The notes: a model not told the origin generated them from the sequence alone. Positions 1 through 8,934 are shown, counted from the stretch's first letter. The stretch: DNA of 64,000 nt from Dysgonomonas sp. 520 (GCF_010501095.1 NZ_QVMP01000008.1:1-64000), one strand, 5' to 3'. Numbers and translations are program-made.

Positions 1-1
1 T

Positions 2-85
2 GGTTTTGACGATTTAGTCATGATTATTGCTTGCGGTCTGCATAATTTTAGAATTACAAATTCATTGATTTTTAATCATATATAA
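2..85 (+). pseudogene. possible C-terminal tail of a DDE transposase, cut by window edge
   Basis: An open frame enters from the left edge and gives 27 residues before a TAA stop. It contains FDDLVMIIACGLHNFRI. The C-G-L-H-N-F-R ending resembles the C-terminal end of IS5-like DDE transposases as I recall them; this was not searched. Whether the element is intact lies outside the window. The following 330 bases are AT-rich and show no other gene. Confidence 0.35.
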
Positions 86-412
86 TTTTATTGAATATAA
101 TGTCTACTATATAAACACCGTTCGTATAATTTTTCACGTCCATTTTGTGTGAATTATTGTTAATTCTTGTATTTAATAATAATTTGCCTGCTATATCAGC
201 CATATACGAATCTTGCATTATATCCCCCACCCGACCCTACACGAATTGTATCTTATTGATTTGAGCCTTTGATGTTAACTCTTTTGTTATAAGATTTATA
301 TCTGTTTTGTCATTTTGAACGAAGTGAAAAATCTGTGTATAACAAAGTATTAGTTTAATTTCAACAACATGCTGCGCGTAATCAAAGATTACTTGCATCC
401 CTTTTGACCAAA
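86..412. other. AT-rich gene-free stretch
   Basis: No coding frame on either strand looks real here. A fragment at about 307-331 (gtcattttgaacgaagtg) resembles the arms of the palindromic repeats seen at 42.9 and 48.2 kb. Nothing else is recognised. Confidence 0.4.
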
Positions 413-790
413 GCCTCAAAAGGAATCAAAAAGGCTTTCTGTGACTCAGGCTTCTTGCCGACCCACTTTACAGCTTATAAGCTGAACAAAAAATAACTCG
501 CACCAAAAGTCTGTCAAAATCAGAGTGGTTTGGTTATGCTCAAACAGCTTTTTGTTCTAGTCGCTTATCTGCGCTGTGTGGGTACCCCGTCAATTAGCCA
601 AATGTCACGTTTACACCCGTTAGGCGAAATGGCATCTGCTTCGTAGGCGGGGACACGTTAAGCGAAACAAGGCGTAAAATTGAAAGTTGTTTGAGCGAAG
701 CGAGTTTTTTCAATTTAGCCTGTAAGCTTGTAACGGGTCGCCGAGAAGCTAAGCCTTGACTTTTTGGTTCGTTTTGTGTCAAGACAAAAT
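413..790. other. stop-riddled relic or non-coding repeat-like region
   Basis: This stretch is less AT-rich than its flanks. One plus-strand frame from 414 stays open in long pieces (for example ASKGIKKAFCDSGFLPTHF, then MLKQLFVLVAYLRCVGTPS) but has several in-frame stops. It could be a decayed gene or a conserved non-coding repeat. An inverted repeat with 9-bp arms lies at 677-685 and 708-716. Similar text is familiar to me from Bacteroidota intergenic regions, but this is unverified recollection. The minus-strand open frame at 594-812 is treated as spurious. Confidence 0.35.
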
Positions 791-890
791 GAACGAAGAC
801 AAGTCTCTGCAAGAGACGCGGCAGTGAAAAATATCGAATAAAAAAGAACCTTTTTATTATAACAAACTCAACTACTGATTGGCATTATTA
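791..890 (-). repeat. interspersed intergenic repeat, copy 1
   Basis: Read on the minus strand it starts taataatgccaatcagtag, passes through ttattcgat and ends in tgccgcgtctcttgcagaga followed by cttcg. The same ordered blocks occur at 33021-33113 on the plus strand, with partial copies at 31941-31995 and 32137-32152. The gtctct-tgc-agagac core can form a short hairpin. Confidence 0.6.
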
Positions 891-1071
891 TCTAAATGCA
901 CCACAGGTTAAATTATATTTATTCTAATAGCCTAAGATATTTATCGGGATAAGTGAAGATGCCATTTTCTTTTAGCATGGTCACAACAAAATTACTATTC
1001 TTTTCCTTAATTTCGGGTAGCCACACCATAAAGAATATTGTGAAAATATATATAAAAAACATAAAAGCAAA

Positions 1072-1107
1072 AGAAATGGCATCTGAATTTCATCAGACGC
1101 CATTTCT
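1072..1107 (-). terminator. rho-independent terminator after proC
   Basis: On the minus strand, 15-base arms (agaaatggcgtctga and its partner, one mismatch) enclose a 6-base loop and are followed by a T-rich stretch. It lies about 20 bases beyond the proC stop. Confidence 0.7.
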
Positions 1108-1126
1108 TGTTTCTCCCGGTATTTGT

Positions 1127-1912
1127 CTATTTCACGTTGCTAGCTTTCAGTCCTCTGATTACGGCAGAAGAAAAGCCTGCTTGTTCCATTTCGTTCAATC
1201 CTTTGATAGTAATGCCGCCCGGAGTGGTCACTTTATCTATTTCGGCTTCGGGATGGGATCCGTTTGCCTCCAATAGTTCAATTGCCCCTCTGAGCGTTTG
1301 CAATACAATGTCTTTCGACTGATTTGCCGATATTCCCAATTCTATGCCTCCTTCCATGGATGCACGTATGTATCGGAAGGCATAGGCTATTCCGCACGAG
1401 CTTAGGGCGGTTACGGCCGGAATCATGAATTCTTTGATAAATTCTACTTTACCCAGTTTTTCGAAGAACCCTCTTACAATCTTGTCTTCTTCGGCAGTAG
1501 TATTGTCCTGGCAGATGAATGTCATACTTTGTCGTACGGCAACGGCAGTGTTAGGTATGATGCGATAAAGCTTAGCTTCAACCGAAGTTAAGCTTTGCAA
1601 CTGCATCAGGGTTATGCCGGGAGCAAGCGAGATGATCAGCTGTTTGCTAAAATCAAATTTATCGTGATTAGCTTTCAGCACAGTTTCTACCAACCAGGGC
1701 TTAACGGCAATGATGACAACATCGGCATTGCTAATAGAACTATAATCCTTGATAGCGACATTTATATCCTTATTGAGCTTGCCAATGTTTTCAACTACTT
1801 GTTGATCTTGGTCTACAACAGTTATTTCGGAAGGTTTAAGAACACTTCCGGAAGCCAAACCGCAGGCAATAGAGCTACCCATATTACCTCCGCCAATGAT
1901 TGATATTTTCAT
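1127..1912 (-). CDS. proC: pyrroline-5-carboxylate reductase
   Basis: Catalyses the last step of proline synthesis, NAD(P)H-dependent reduction of pyrroline-5-carboxylate, in the cytoplasm. The 261-residue product has the normal length. The N-terminal Rossmann fold shows GGGNMGSS at residues 7-14. The C-terminal dimerisation domain has the family signature TTPGGITIKGLNEM near residues 231-244, preceded by ALSSCGIAYAF. Its -7 element (CAAATATA on the plus strand, 1944-1951) is 31 bases before the start, and a hairpin terminator follows, so it is probably monocistronic although the exported-protein gene upstream ends only 45 bases away. In some Bacteroides proC sits next to argD; here it is 18 kb from the arginine operon. 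Confidence 0.95.
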   Translation of the reverse strand: MKISIIGGGNMGSSIACGLASGSVLKPSEITVVDQDQQVVENIGKLNKDINVAIKDYSSISNADVVIIAVKPWLVETVLKANHDKFDFSKQLIISLAPGITLMQLQSLTSVEAKLYRIIPNTAVAVRQSMTFICQDNTTAEEDKIVRGFFEKLGKVEFIKEFMIPAVTALSSCGIAYAFRYIRASMEGGIELGISANQSKDIVLQTLRGAIELLEANGSHPEAEIDKVTTPGGITIKGLNEMEQAGFSSAVIRGLKASNVK

Positions 1913-1943
1913 GATCCTTAATTTTTTTAAATTATCCTAAAAA

Positions 1944-1951
1944 CAAATATA
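1944..1951 (-). promoter_or_regulatory. -7 element for proC
   Basis: TATATTTG on the minus strand fits the Bacteroidota TAnnTTTG consensus and lies 31 bases before the proC ATG. No clear TTTG -33 box is present at the usual spacing. Confidence 0.35.
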
Positions 1952-1957
1952 ACAAAA

Positions 1958-2635
1958 TTATTGTGAATATGCTATGTCGAGAAACCAATTTTGAATCATT
2001 TTTTTATCAAATATTCTCCCGATGACCTTATATTTAGAGTCGTTGAGGGGATTTCTTCCTACAAGAGGTTCCGACATTACTCCTATTTGTGGTTGATAGT
2101 AGTTGGAATGGACAAAGTTCATTTTATTGTTCCAATAATAGATATATCCGACATGACAATCCAATCCTACAACATAAAGTCCTTCTCCTCTGGCTTTTAT
2201 GTAGTCTACAACTTCACTCATAGGTCTTTTATGAAAACGTTTGATGTCGGATGTCATTTTCTTGATCATATATTCGGATGTTTGTTGCGCCCATTTAACA
2301 CGGGGAATGTTGAACCCCATGTCTCTGAGGGTTGTGGTAATGAAATATCCACAGGCTATTGTTCCTTTCTTCGGTATCTGTGTTGTTCCGTTAAAATTCC
2401 AAGGCGTTTGGTACCAAGCCTTAAAATAAGAGTCGGATATGCACAAAAGGTATTGTTCCGCAACCTTGATTATCGAATCTTGTTTTTCCGAATTGCCCTT
2501 ATTGTCGTTGAATGCCTTTTTCAATTCCGTTTTTCTATCGACAATGCTTTCTTTCAGTTCAGCGTATGTTTGAGCACTACATAAAATGGAGATCAATATA
2601 AAAAGAAATGAGAATAAAAAGTGTTTTTGATTCAT
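1958..2635 (-). CDS. exported papain-fold-like (NlpC/P60-like) hypothetical protein
   Basis: The 225-residue product begins with a signal peptide (hydrophobic run to about residue 20, then SAQ). The mature part has CGYFITTTLRDMG with Cys95, then GLDCHVGYIYYW with His161 and a further His176 in FVHSNY. This Cys - His - polar order is what NlpC/P60-type peptidases and amidases use, so a periplasmic peptidoglycan or amide hydrolase is possible. That is inference: no family was recognised outright. It is the last gene of a minus-strand trio of exported proteins, 14 bases after the lipoprotein gene upstream. Confidence 0.7.
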   Translation of the reverse strand: MNQKHFLFSFLFILISILCSAQTYAELKESIVDRKTELKKAFNDNKGNSEKQDSIIKVAEQYLLCISDSYFKAWYQTPWNFNGTTQIPKKGTIACGYFITTTLRDMGFNIPRVKWAQQTSEYMIKKMTSDIKRFHKRPMSEVVDYIKARGEGLYVVGLDCHVGYIYYWNNKMNFVHSNYYQPQIGVMSEPLVGRNPLNDSKYKVIGRIFDKKMIQNWFLDIAYSQ

Positions 2636-2649
2636 TTTGTCTATAACCT

Positions 2650-3513
2650 TTATTGTGTTGATCCGCCAAACAGGATGAAGAACGGATATACTATCAAAAG
2701 AGGTAGATATCGTATACTACCTATCCCTTTGCCAATTTTTCTCCACGATATTTTTTTGCGGGTAATCTCTTTTTGATAGAAAGCCGTATCTTTCAGAGGA
2801 AAACTGCTCCAACCATCCCACTCATTGGATATGTCTTTCAACTTGAACAGATTGGTCTGATATAAATTCATTTTGTACCTGTATTCTTCTTTCGAATTTG
2901 ATGTGTTGAAGACAAATTCAAACTCCATCTTCAGAGGCGAATTGTCTTTGTTGAATGTTATGACCGGATATTTCCATTCATTATATTCTACCGAATCGTA
3001 TTGCTGTGTAGTATATTGTTTGTATTGCTCCGACAGATTCAATTCGCTAAGAGTAAAATACGCTTTATCTTCGTAATAATGAGCCGGATAATTAGTAACA
3101 ATAATATCTTTATTTCCATCCATGCTACTGGTTCCGGATATATTGTAAGGAGTGCCATTCACATACATTCTTGTTTTAGCAAAATCGATATGAATTTTTG
3201 TCGTATTTTTGAATTTTACGTTCAAATACGGAGAGTGATAATTTTCTTTATACGGACTGTAAGAAAGGAACTCGGTAACGATATAAACAGAATCATTCCT
3301 CTTCCCATCTTTTCCGGGTATTTCTACTACATCGGAAAATGTTGCGATTGTTCCCCCTACACCATTATCGTATTCTTCTCTGTATGAAAACTTTTTCACA
3401 CCGGGAGTATCACTATCCAATGTGCCAAAGTAATAGTCTATTTTTGATACCATGCAAGAGGTGAAAGACGAAACCACAACAACAAGCAAAGAGTATAAGA
3501 GTATTTTTTTCAT
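2650..3513 (-). CDS. hypothetical lipoprotein with C-terminal hydrophobic segment
   Basis: The 287-residue protein starts with a lipoprotein signal peptide; the lipobox SFTSC places the lipidated Cys at residue 20. The middle is rich in beta-type, Tyr- and Asn-rich segments. A hydrophobic stretch ending the protein (about 268-282, PLLIVYPFFILFGG) could anchor or insert in a membrane, which is unusual for a lipoprotein. No family was recognised. It sits 8 bases after another lipoprotein gene and 14 bases before the NlpC/P60-like gene, so the three are probably co-transcribed. Confidence 0.75.
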   Translation of the reverse strand: MKKILLYSLLVVVVSSFTSCMVSKIDYYFGTLDSDTPGVKKFSYREEYDNGVGGTIATFSDVVEIPGKDGKRNDSVYIVTEFLSYSPYKENYHSPYLNVKFKNTTKIHIDFAKTRMYVNGTPYNISGTSSMDGNKDIIVTNYPAHYYEDKAYFTLSELNLSEQYKQYTTQQYDSVEYNEWKYPVITFNKDNSPLKMEFEFVFNTSNSKEEYRYKMNLYQTNLFKLKDISNEWDGWSSFPLKDTAFYQKEITRKKISWRKIGKGIGSIRYLPLLIVYPFFILFGGSTQ

Positions 3514-3521
3514 GTATAGCC

Positions 3522-4109
3522 TCAGTTGCCCTTAAACCATTTTTTATTGATAAAAGGACATTCCTTTTTGTTTCGTTTTGTATCAAGAGGAAAAAAACGA
3601 GCTTTTTCCATACGCAAATTTATATAAAATGACGGATAATTGACCATATTGCCGATTTTTGTATTTTCGGGAATCACATAGTCGCAAATATTTACAATAC
3701 TTTTATCAGGCAGTATCTTATAATTCCTGAAGATGGTACATATACCAACCCCCTCTTGTCGGATGGTTTGTGTAATTATTGTATCTTCCTTCACCCGATA
3801 AGTGCCCCAGAGCGGATATTTGCATATTGCCGATTTTCCACCATTTTCGAAACAGTCGATCAATTCGGGAATCATCTTACTTGTTGTGGCTATGGTGAAT
3901 AATCCATCGGGATAGAACATAAATATAGACAGCAGTGCAGTATCAACCTCATGTTGAGTGATATAGTATCCGTTTATATCAATCAGAGAACCCAATCCGG
4001 TATCGGAACCTGAATATTTATATGTAAAATCTTTAGGAGCAGAAACACACGAACAAACGTAGATAGCAACAAAACTTAAGAGTATGTAAAATTCTTTTTT
4101 CATCCGCAT
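3522..4109 (-). CDS. hypothetical lipoprotein
   Basis: The 195-residue product has a signal peptide and lipobox VCSC with Cys21. The mature part contains GLGSLIDINGYYI and MFYPDGLF, a pattern I have seen in uncharacterised Bacteroidales lipoproteins; no function is known to me. It is the first gene of the trio 4109 to 1958. The start could be Met1 or Met3 (MKKEF). The terminator of dedA lies immediately upstream, so the trio must have its own promoter in the narrow space or be reached by read-through. Confidence 0.7.
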   Translation of the reverse strand: MRMKKEFYILLSFVAIYVCSCVSAPKDFTYKYSGSDTGLGSLIDINGYYITQHEVDTALLSIFMFYPDGLFTIATTSKMIPELIDCFENGGKSAICKYPLWGTYRVKEDTIITQTIRQEGVGICTIFRNYKILPDKSIVNICDYVIPENTKIGNMVNYPSFYINLRMEKARFFPLDTKRNKKECPFINKKWFKGN

Positions 4110-4110
4110 A

Positions 4111-4146
4111 AAGATAAAAAAAACGGCATAGCGAAAGGCTATACCG
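4111..4146 (-). terminator. rho-independent terminator after dedA
   Basis: On the minus strand cggtatagc - ctttc - gctatgccg (one mismatch) is followed by eight T residues. It lies 27 bases after the dedA stop and just before the start of the next gene. Confidence 0.75.
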
Positions 4147-4172
4147 AATCGATATTTTAAAGAAAAGAATGT

Positions 4173-4853
4173 TTATGATTGGCTTCCTGCCTCCTTTTTC
4201 GATTTCAATTTTGCTTTTGCCACTTCATAAATACCGGGCATAATTGATAATACAATGATCAGTACTACAACCACTTTCAGGTTGTTTTGCACAATTGGCA
4301 TTGTACCCACAAAATATCCCAACAGGCAGAAGATAGCAACCCATGCAATGCCTCCGATTACATTGAACGAAAAGAAGTGTTTGTACGTCATTTTACTCAT
4401 TCCGGCAACAAACGGCGCAAAAGTGCGGACAATGGGAACAAAACGCGCAATAATGATTGTTTTTCCACCATGTTTTTCGTAAAAATGGTGTGTTTTTTCA
4501 AGATATTCCTGCTTAAATATTTTCGAATTAGGATTGCTGAACAGTTTTTCTCCAAAATAACGCCCGATGGTATAATTCATGGCATCGCCAATTATAGCGG
4601 CTATCATTAGTATGATCAAAAGCCAATATATATGAAGATGATTGCCCGGCATGGCAGTTATCGTACCGGCCAGAAAAAGAAGCGAATCTCCCGGAAGAAA
4701 GGGTGTTACCACCAAACCCGTTTCACAAAAAATGATGAGGAACAGAATTGCATAAACCCAAGTGTCGTATCTGTTTACCAGATAATTAAGGGCATCTTGC
4801 GTGTTGAACAACAATTCGTGTATGAAGTTCCAAGCTGTATGTAAAAAATCCAT
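4173..4853 (-). CDS. DedA family (VTT/SNARE-associated) membrane protein
   Basis: A 226-residue inner-membrane protein of the DedA family, whose members flip or recycle undecaprenyl phosphate or other polar lipids. It shows the family hallmarks: [17 protein letters not shown] in the first re-entrant region, [13 protein letters not shown], and [17 protein letters not shown] with the conserved Arg and Pro residues. Several hydrophobic segments follow, with a Lys-rich C-terminus. A TACCTTTG -7 element lies 42 bases upstream and a terminator follows, so it is probably a single-gene unit. Which lipid it handles cannot be told from sequence. Confidence 0.9.
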   Translation of the reverse strand: MDFLHTAWNFIHELLFNTQDALNYLVNRYDTWVYAILFLIIFCETGLVVTPFLPGDSLLFLAGTITAMPGNHLHIYWLLIILMIAAIIGDAMNYTIGRYFGEKLFSNPNSKIFKQEYLEKTHHFYEKHGGKTIIIARFVPIVRTFAPFVAGMSKMTYKHFFSFNVIGGIAWVAIFCLLGYFVGTMPIVQNNLKVVVVLIIVLSIMPGIYEVAKAKLKSKKEAGSQS

Positions 4854-4895
4854 TGTTTTCTAAATTTGATCTTGAGATATTATAAAAATTGACGA

Positions 4896-4903
4896 CAAAG
4901 GTA
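4896..4903 (-). promoter_or_regulatory. -7 element for dedA
   Basis: TACCTTTG on the minus strand, 42 bases before the dedA ATG, fits TAnnTTTG. No -33 box is evident. Confidence 0.4.
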
Positions 4904-4951
4904 GATAAATTTCTGCCACTAATAAAATTAAAAAATAGTAATTCCTATTTG

Positions 4952-6181
4952 TTAAATGCGGTAGAAGGAAAAGTAATACTTCTCCACTTTCTTCGAGAGA
5001 AGTTCAATGTTGAGCATGTCCGATGCTTCCGATATATTCTTTATTGTCCCGTCGTTGTATAAGATGTCGATGCTGTCGTCCGCCTGATTATACATGTTTG
5101 ACGAAATAACGTCGTAAGAAATCAAATATCTGGCTTCGTGTTCCGGGATTCCGTATTTATCAATATACTTGTTCAACTGAATTTGTATCTCTTCGTCGGT
5201 TTTCGGGGTTGCCGACACTTCTATCTTGAATAAGTTTCTCTCTACAATAGATTTACTTAGCAAGGATAGTACCTTATCGTCATGGTTAGACCATACCTTG
5301 AGCGAACACCAAATATCATTATCGTCCAGATTAACAAAGTGTTCCAAAGCCTTGTTGCCTTTTTTGTGAAAATCGTCGAGACTGATCTCATTTTCCAGAA
5401 AATACATAAAAGCAGGCGAGGCGAAAAGTTCACGCTTTTGAGACACCAATTCTTTGGCTCTCAGCAAAGTCTTTATTATCATCTTTTCGGCAGCCACGGC
5501 TGTCTTGTGAAGATATACCTGCCAATACATCAAACGACGCGAGAGCAGGAAGTTTTCGACCGAATATATCCCTTTCGATTCCACAACCAGCTTGTCGTCA
5601 CGTATATCAAGCATTTTTATTATCCTGTCCGAGCCTATATTGCCTTCCGTAACTCCCGAATAGAAACTATCGCGACGCAGGTAGTCCAACCTGTCCACAT
5701 CCAATTGCCCGCTGACCAGTTGGTGCAGGAATTTTTTCTTATGCGTGTTCCTGAAAATAGAAATACAGGTATCTAAAGCCCCGTTCAGTTCTTCGTTCAA
5801 CTGCCTCATCATCAGCAGTGATATGTCTTCGTGGCGAATATCCCTTACCAATATGTTTTCCAATGCGTGGGAGAATGGTCCGTGTCCGCTGTCGTGAAGC
5901 AGAATACATGCCAAAGCTCCGTTGTATTCGTCTTTGGTTATTTCGTGCCCCTTTGCTTTGAGGCTTGTTAACGCCTCATTCATAAGATACATGGCCCCGA
6001 TGGAATGATGAAGCCGTGTATGTTGCGCCCCGGGATATACGAAAGCCGCCAACCCCATTTGCCGTATACGGTTGAGCCGTTGCAAAAAAGGGTGCTTTAT
6101 TATATTGTACAGAAAATCGTTCGGAATGGTAATGAACCCGAACACCGGATCATTGATAATCTTTCGTTTAATATCAGGCAC
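4952..6181 (-). CDS. HD-domain dNTP triphosphohydrolase-like protein
   Basis: A 409-residue cytoplasmic protein of the HD superfamily related to dGTPase and SAMHD1. The metal ligands are visible: His in HTRLHHS (54-60), His96-Asp97 in LLHDSGHGPFSH, and the distal Asp in DVDRLDYLRRDS. The family hydrolyses dNTPs to deoxynucleosides and triphosphate; the exact substrate is unknown. The gene starts 35 bases after the stop of a small lipoprotein gene and probably shares its promoter. It begins IINDPVFGFI and PFLQRLNRIRQ, typical of this Bacteroidota group. Confidence 0.85.
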   Translation of the reverse strand: MPDIKRKIINDPVFGFITIPNDFLYNIIKHPFLQRLNRIRQMGLAAFVYPGAQHTRLHHSIGAMYLMNEALTSLKAKGHEITKDEYNGALACILLHDSGHGPFSHALENILVRDIRHEDISLLMMRQLNEELNGALDTCISIFRNTHKKKFLHQLVSGQLDVDRLDYLRRDSFYSGVTEGNIGSDRIIKMLDIRDDKLVVESKGIYSVENFLLSRRLMYWQVYLHKTAVAAEKMIIKTLLRAKELVSQKRELFASPAFMYFLENEISLDDFHKKGNKALEHFVNLDDNDIWCSLKVWSNHDDKVLSLLSKSIVERNLFKIEVSATPKTDEEIQIQLNKYIDKYGIPEHEARYLISYDVISSNMYNQADDSIDILYNDGTIKNISEASDMLNIELLSKKVEKYYFSFYRI

Positions 6182-6216
6182 GTTGGATTATTTAGAGTTG
6201 TTTTCGTCTGAAATAA

Positions 6217-6678
6217 TTACTTCAACAGAGATGCTTGTTGTTTTGCGTATAAATCGAACTTATGCTGAACTTCGTCGTATACATTGCTCACCTTACTGTC
6301 CAAGTCTTCTGCCTGTTCTGCAGATATGGTGTCATTGTATTGAGAATAAAGTTCTTGTGATTTCGCAAATTTCTGCAATGCAACAATGTATTCTATTGCC
6401 GCTTTTTTCAACTCTTCACCTTTAGGAGGTGTTTGCATCGAATTTATTTGCTCCACTATCTGATTGGTTGCCTGATGTGTGTCTGCCGACAGCCGTTCTA
6501 TATCCGACATGTTGCTTGTCATCAGGGCATTTTTCACCGACTGGTCGTATACATTAATTATAGTTACGGCTTTGTCTACTTTTTGTTCAAGCTGATTGCT
6601 GTATTCTTCCATATTTTGTATACAGGAAGAAACCAGCACAGAGAAAGTGAGCACAAGAAAAAAACACAGTCTTTTCAT
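6217..6678 (-). CDS. small hypothetical lipoprotein, helical
   Basis: The 153-residue product has lipobox VSSC with Cys19. The mature part is predicted from composition to be mostly alpha-helical and coiled-coil forming (many Gln, Glu, Lys and regularly spaced hydrophobics). No family was recognised. A TATTTTTG -7 element lies 38 bases upstream, and the HD-domain gene follows 35 bases downstream on the same strand. Confidence 0.75.
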   Translation of the reverse strand: MKRLCFFLVLTFSVLVSSCIQNMEEYSNQLEQKVDKAVTIINVYDQSVKNALMTSNMSDIERLSADTHQATNQIVEQINSMQTPPKGEELKKAAIEYIVALQKFAKSQELYSQYNDTISAEQAEDLDSKVSNVYDEVQHKFDLYAKQQASLLK

Positions 6679-6716
6679 AATCAGAAGTCTAAGTTCGGTT
6701 TTGCGTATAATTGTTA

Positions 6717-6724
6717 CAAAAATA
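6717..6724 (-). promoter_or_regulatory. -7 element for the lipoprotein-HD gene pair
   Basis: TATTTTTG on the minus strand, 38 bases before the lipoprotein ATG. No -33 match at normal spacing. Confidence 0.4.
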
Positions 6725-6834
6725 CTCTTTTCCTGAGAATAAAGCCGTATATTGTTAAAAGATTTTTGATACGACTTTAGTTTTAATCAACTATTTTTGA
6801 ATACTAAATAAATAAATTATCCGTTATAGTTTCA

Positions 6835-6842
6835 TAACTTTG
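6835..6842 (+). promoter_or_regulatory. candidate -7 element for the porE-like gene
   Basis: TAACTTTG fits TAnnTTTG and lies about 100 bases before the TTG start at 6946. The leader contains a fragment (ttgtcctgagcaatgcgagg, 6885-6904) resembling the palindromic repeats of 42.9 and 48.2 kb. Confidence 0.35.
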
Positions 6843-6945
6843 TGACGAAAATAGGTTTATAACGATTTAAATTTAATTACAGGCTTGTTGTCCTGAGCAA
6901 TGCGAGGGGGAATCTCTATTGGAAGTTTAAAACATACAATTTAGT

Positions 6946-8934
6946 TTGAGAAATAAAAATATTCTACATAATATACTGATATTCTTTTCTTCAGTCATAC
7001 TCCTGTTTTCGTGTAAAACGGTGAAGATGAGTGAAGCCGATTTCAAGTTTTCTCAGGGTGAATACTTTGAAGCGGCGTCTATGTATCAGAAAGTATACCG
7101 GAAAGCCAAGCCTAAGGATAAAGACTTGAGGGGCGAAGCCGCTTTTAAGATGGGCGAATGTTACAGGCTGATTAATAACACTGCCCGAGCAAACGCCGCA
7201 TACACAAATGCTGCACGGTATTTGAACAACGACAGCCTCGTATCGTTGCAATATGCCCGAATACTTCACAAAAACGGAAACTATGCTCAGGCTGCAAAAG
7301 AATATACCAAATTTTTGGAGATTTTTCCCGACAACAAGTTTGCGCAGAATGGATTGGAAGGAACTAAAATTGCGCCTTTGATGAAGGCTAACCCTGTAAG
7401 ATGTACGGTAAAAGGAATGGACTTGTTCAATTCGCGCCGATCGGAATTCAGTCCGAAACTACTTCCTCCCGATTATGACAACATATACATGACATCGAGC
7501 CGAGATCAGGCTATGGGCGATGATAAAAGCGCAATCACAGGGTTGAAAAACAACGATATATTCTGGGCACGGAAAGATGAAAAAGGCGAATGGCTGAAAC
7601 CCGAACCGCTGGAAGGTGTCAATACCGAGTTTGATGAAGGTTCTGTTTCTTTCTCTGCCACCGGAAACCAGATGTATTACACTTATTGCCCCGAAGATCC
7701 GGAAAAACCTACATCTGCCCTCATATACGTATCTAACCGTTCGGGGGGTGCGTGGAGCAAAGGCACGGAACTGAAACTTAGCAGAGATACGGTGTCCGTT
7801 TTTGCTCACCCGGCAATAAATGCCACAGGAGATTTTCTCTACTTTGTATCCGATATGCCCGGAGGGTATGGAGGAAAAGATATCTGGCGTGCCTATATGA
7901 GAACTAACGAGCAAACCGAGTATATTGAAAATCTTGGACCTGAAATAAACACCGCCGGAGACGAATTGTTTCCTTACATGCGAAACGATACCGTGATGTA
8001 TTTCTCATCCGACGGGCATCCCGGTATGGGAGGTTTGGATATTTTCAAATCGGTGTATGATGCCAAAACCGAAAAATGGTCGAAACCCGAAAATATAGGA
8101 AGCCCGATAAACTCTCAATCGGACGATTTCGGTATCACCTTTGACGGTGAAAATGAAAAAGGATTTTTCAGCTCGAACAGGAACGATGCCCGTGGATATG
8201 ACCATATCTATTCGTTCGAGTTTCCTACCGTAAAAATTACCCTCGAAGGTTTTGTTGTAGACCAAGCGGATGAATTTATACAAGGAGCATCCATTTACGT
8301 GGTAGGTGATGATGGTATAAACCAGAAGTTTACAAGCAAAGATGATGGTACATACCGTCTGCAGGTAGACAAGGGTACAAACTATGTGCTTTTGGCCAGT
8401 GCCAACGGATATTTGAATACTAAGATGGACTTGTTCACAGCCAACGTGGAACGCGATACTTTGTATTATGTAGACTTTGTACTTCAGTCTATATCTGTTC
8501 CCGGAGTGTTGAACAATATTTTCTACGATTTTGATAAAGCGGCTTTGCGTGACGAATCGAAACATGAATTAGATTCACTGATCGGAATACTTAATATTAA
8601 TCCGCACATAACCATTGAGTTATCGGCGCATACCGACCGCAAAGGATCGGACGACTATAACAATAAGCTGTCGCAACGTAGGGCGCAGTCGGTAGTCGAT
8701 TATCTCATTGCCCACGGCATCGAATCCGACAGGCTTGAAGTTGCCGGTTATGGGGAAAGTCAACCGGTTGAGGTAACCAAAAACATTGTGAAGGTATACG
8801 ATTTCTTGAAGGAAGGAGATGTGCTTACACCCGAATTTATAGAGGCACTTCCTCCCGAACAGCAAGAGATAACAGATCAGCTGAACCGTCGAACGGAATT
8901 TAAGGTGCTGAGTATAAACTATAATATGGAATGA
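6946..8934 (+). CDS. porE: PorE-like OmpA lipoprotein, type IX secretion
   Basis: A 662-residue outer-membrane lipoprotein. Visible parts in order: signal peptide with lipobox LFSC (Cys23), TPR-like helices (about 30-135), a beta-propeller of PD40-type repeats (about 150-425, with YFVSDMPGGYGGKDIW near 299 and YFSSDGHPGMGGLDIF near 351), a carboxypeptidase-regulatory-like domain (about 428-505) and an OmpA peptidoglycan-binding domain (about 520-660, SAHTDRKGSDDYNNKLSQRR). This architecture and length match P. gingivalis PorE, which ties the type IX secretion machinery to peptidoglycan. The start is TTG; the next in-frame ATG would remove the signal peptide. The stop overlaps the start of the porD-like gene. 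Many paralogues share this layout, so the symbol is an inference. Confidence 0.75.
   Translation: MRNKNILHNILIFFSSVILLFSCKTVKMSEADFKFSQGEYFEAASMYQKVYRKAKPKDKDLRGEAAFKMGECYRLINNTARANAAYTNAARYLNNDSLVSLQYARILHKNGNYAQAAKEYTKFLEIFPDNKFAQNGLEGTKIAPLMKANPVRCTVKGMDLFNSRRSEFSPKLLPPDYDNIYMTSSRDQAMGDDKSAITGLKNNDIFWARKDEKGEWLKPEPLEGVNTEFDEGSVSFSATGNQMYYTYCPEDPEKPTSALIYVSNRSGGAWSKGTELKLSRDTVSVFAHPAINATGDFLYFVSDMPGGYGGKDIWRAYMRTNEQTEYIENLGPEINTAGDELFPYMRNDTVMYFSSDGHPGMGGLDIFKSVYDAKTEKWSKPENIGSPINSQSDDFGITFDGENEKGFFSSNRNDARGYDHIYSFEFPTVKITLEGFVVDQADEFIQGASIYVVGDDGINQKFTSKDDGTYRLQVDKGTNYVLLASANGYLNTKMDLFTANVERDTLYYVDFVLQSISVPGVLNNIFYDFDKAALRDESKHELDSLIGILNINPHITIELSAHTDRKGSDDYNNKLSQRRAQSVVDYLIAHGIESDRLEVAGYGESQPVEVTKNIVKVYDFLKEGDVLTPEFIEALPPEQQEITDQLNRRTEFKVLSINYNME

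Noticed and set aside
594-812. 72-residue minus-strand open frame in the left relic region
   Set aside because: No recognisable family, odd composition, and overlaps a repeat-like region; treated as spurious.
953-1322. Two overlapping plus-strand frames antisense to the proC 3' end
   Set aside because: They run over the proC terminator and into proC; proC is certain and these have no family features.
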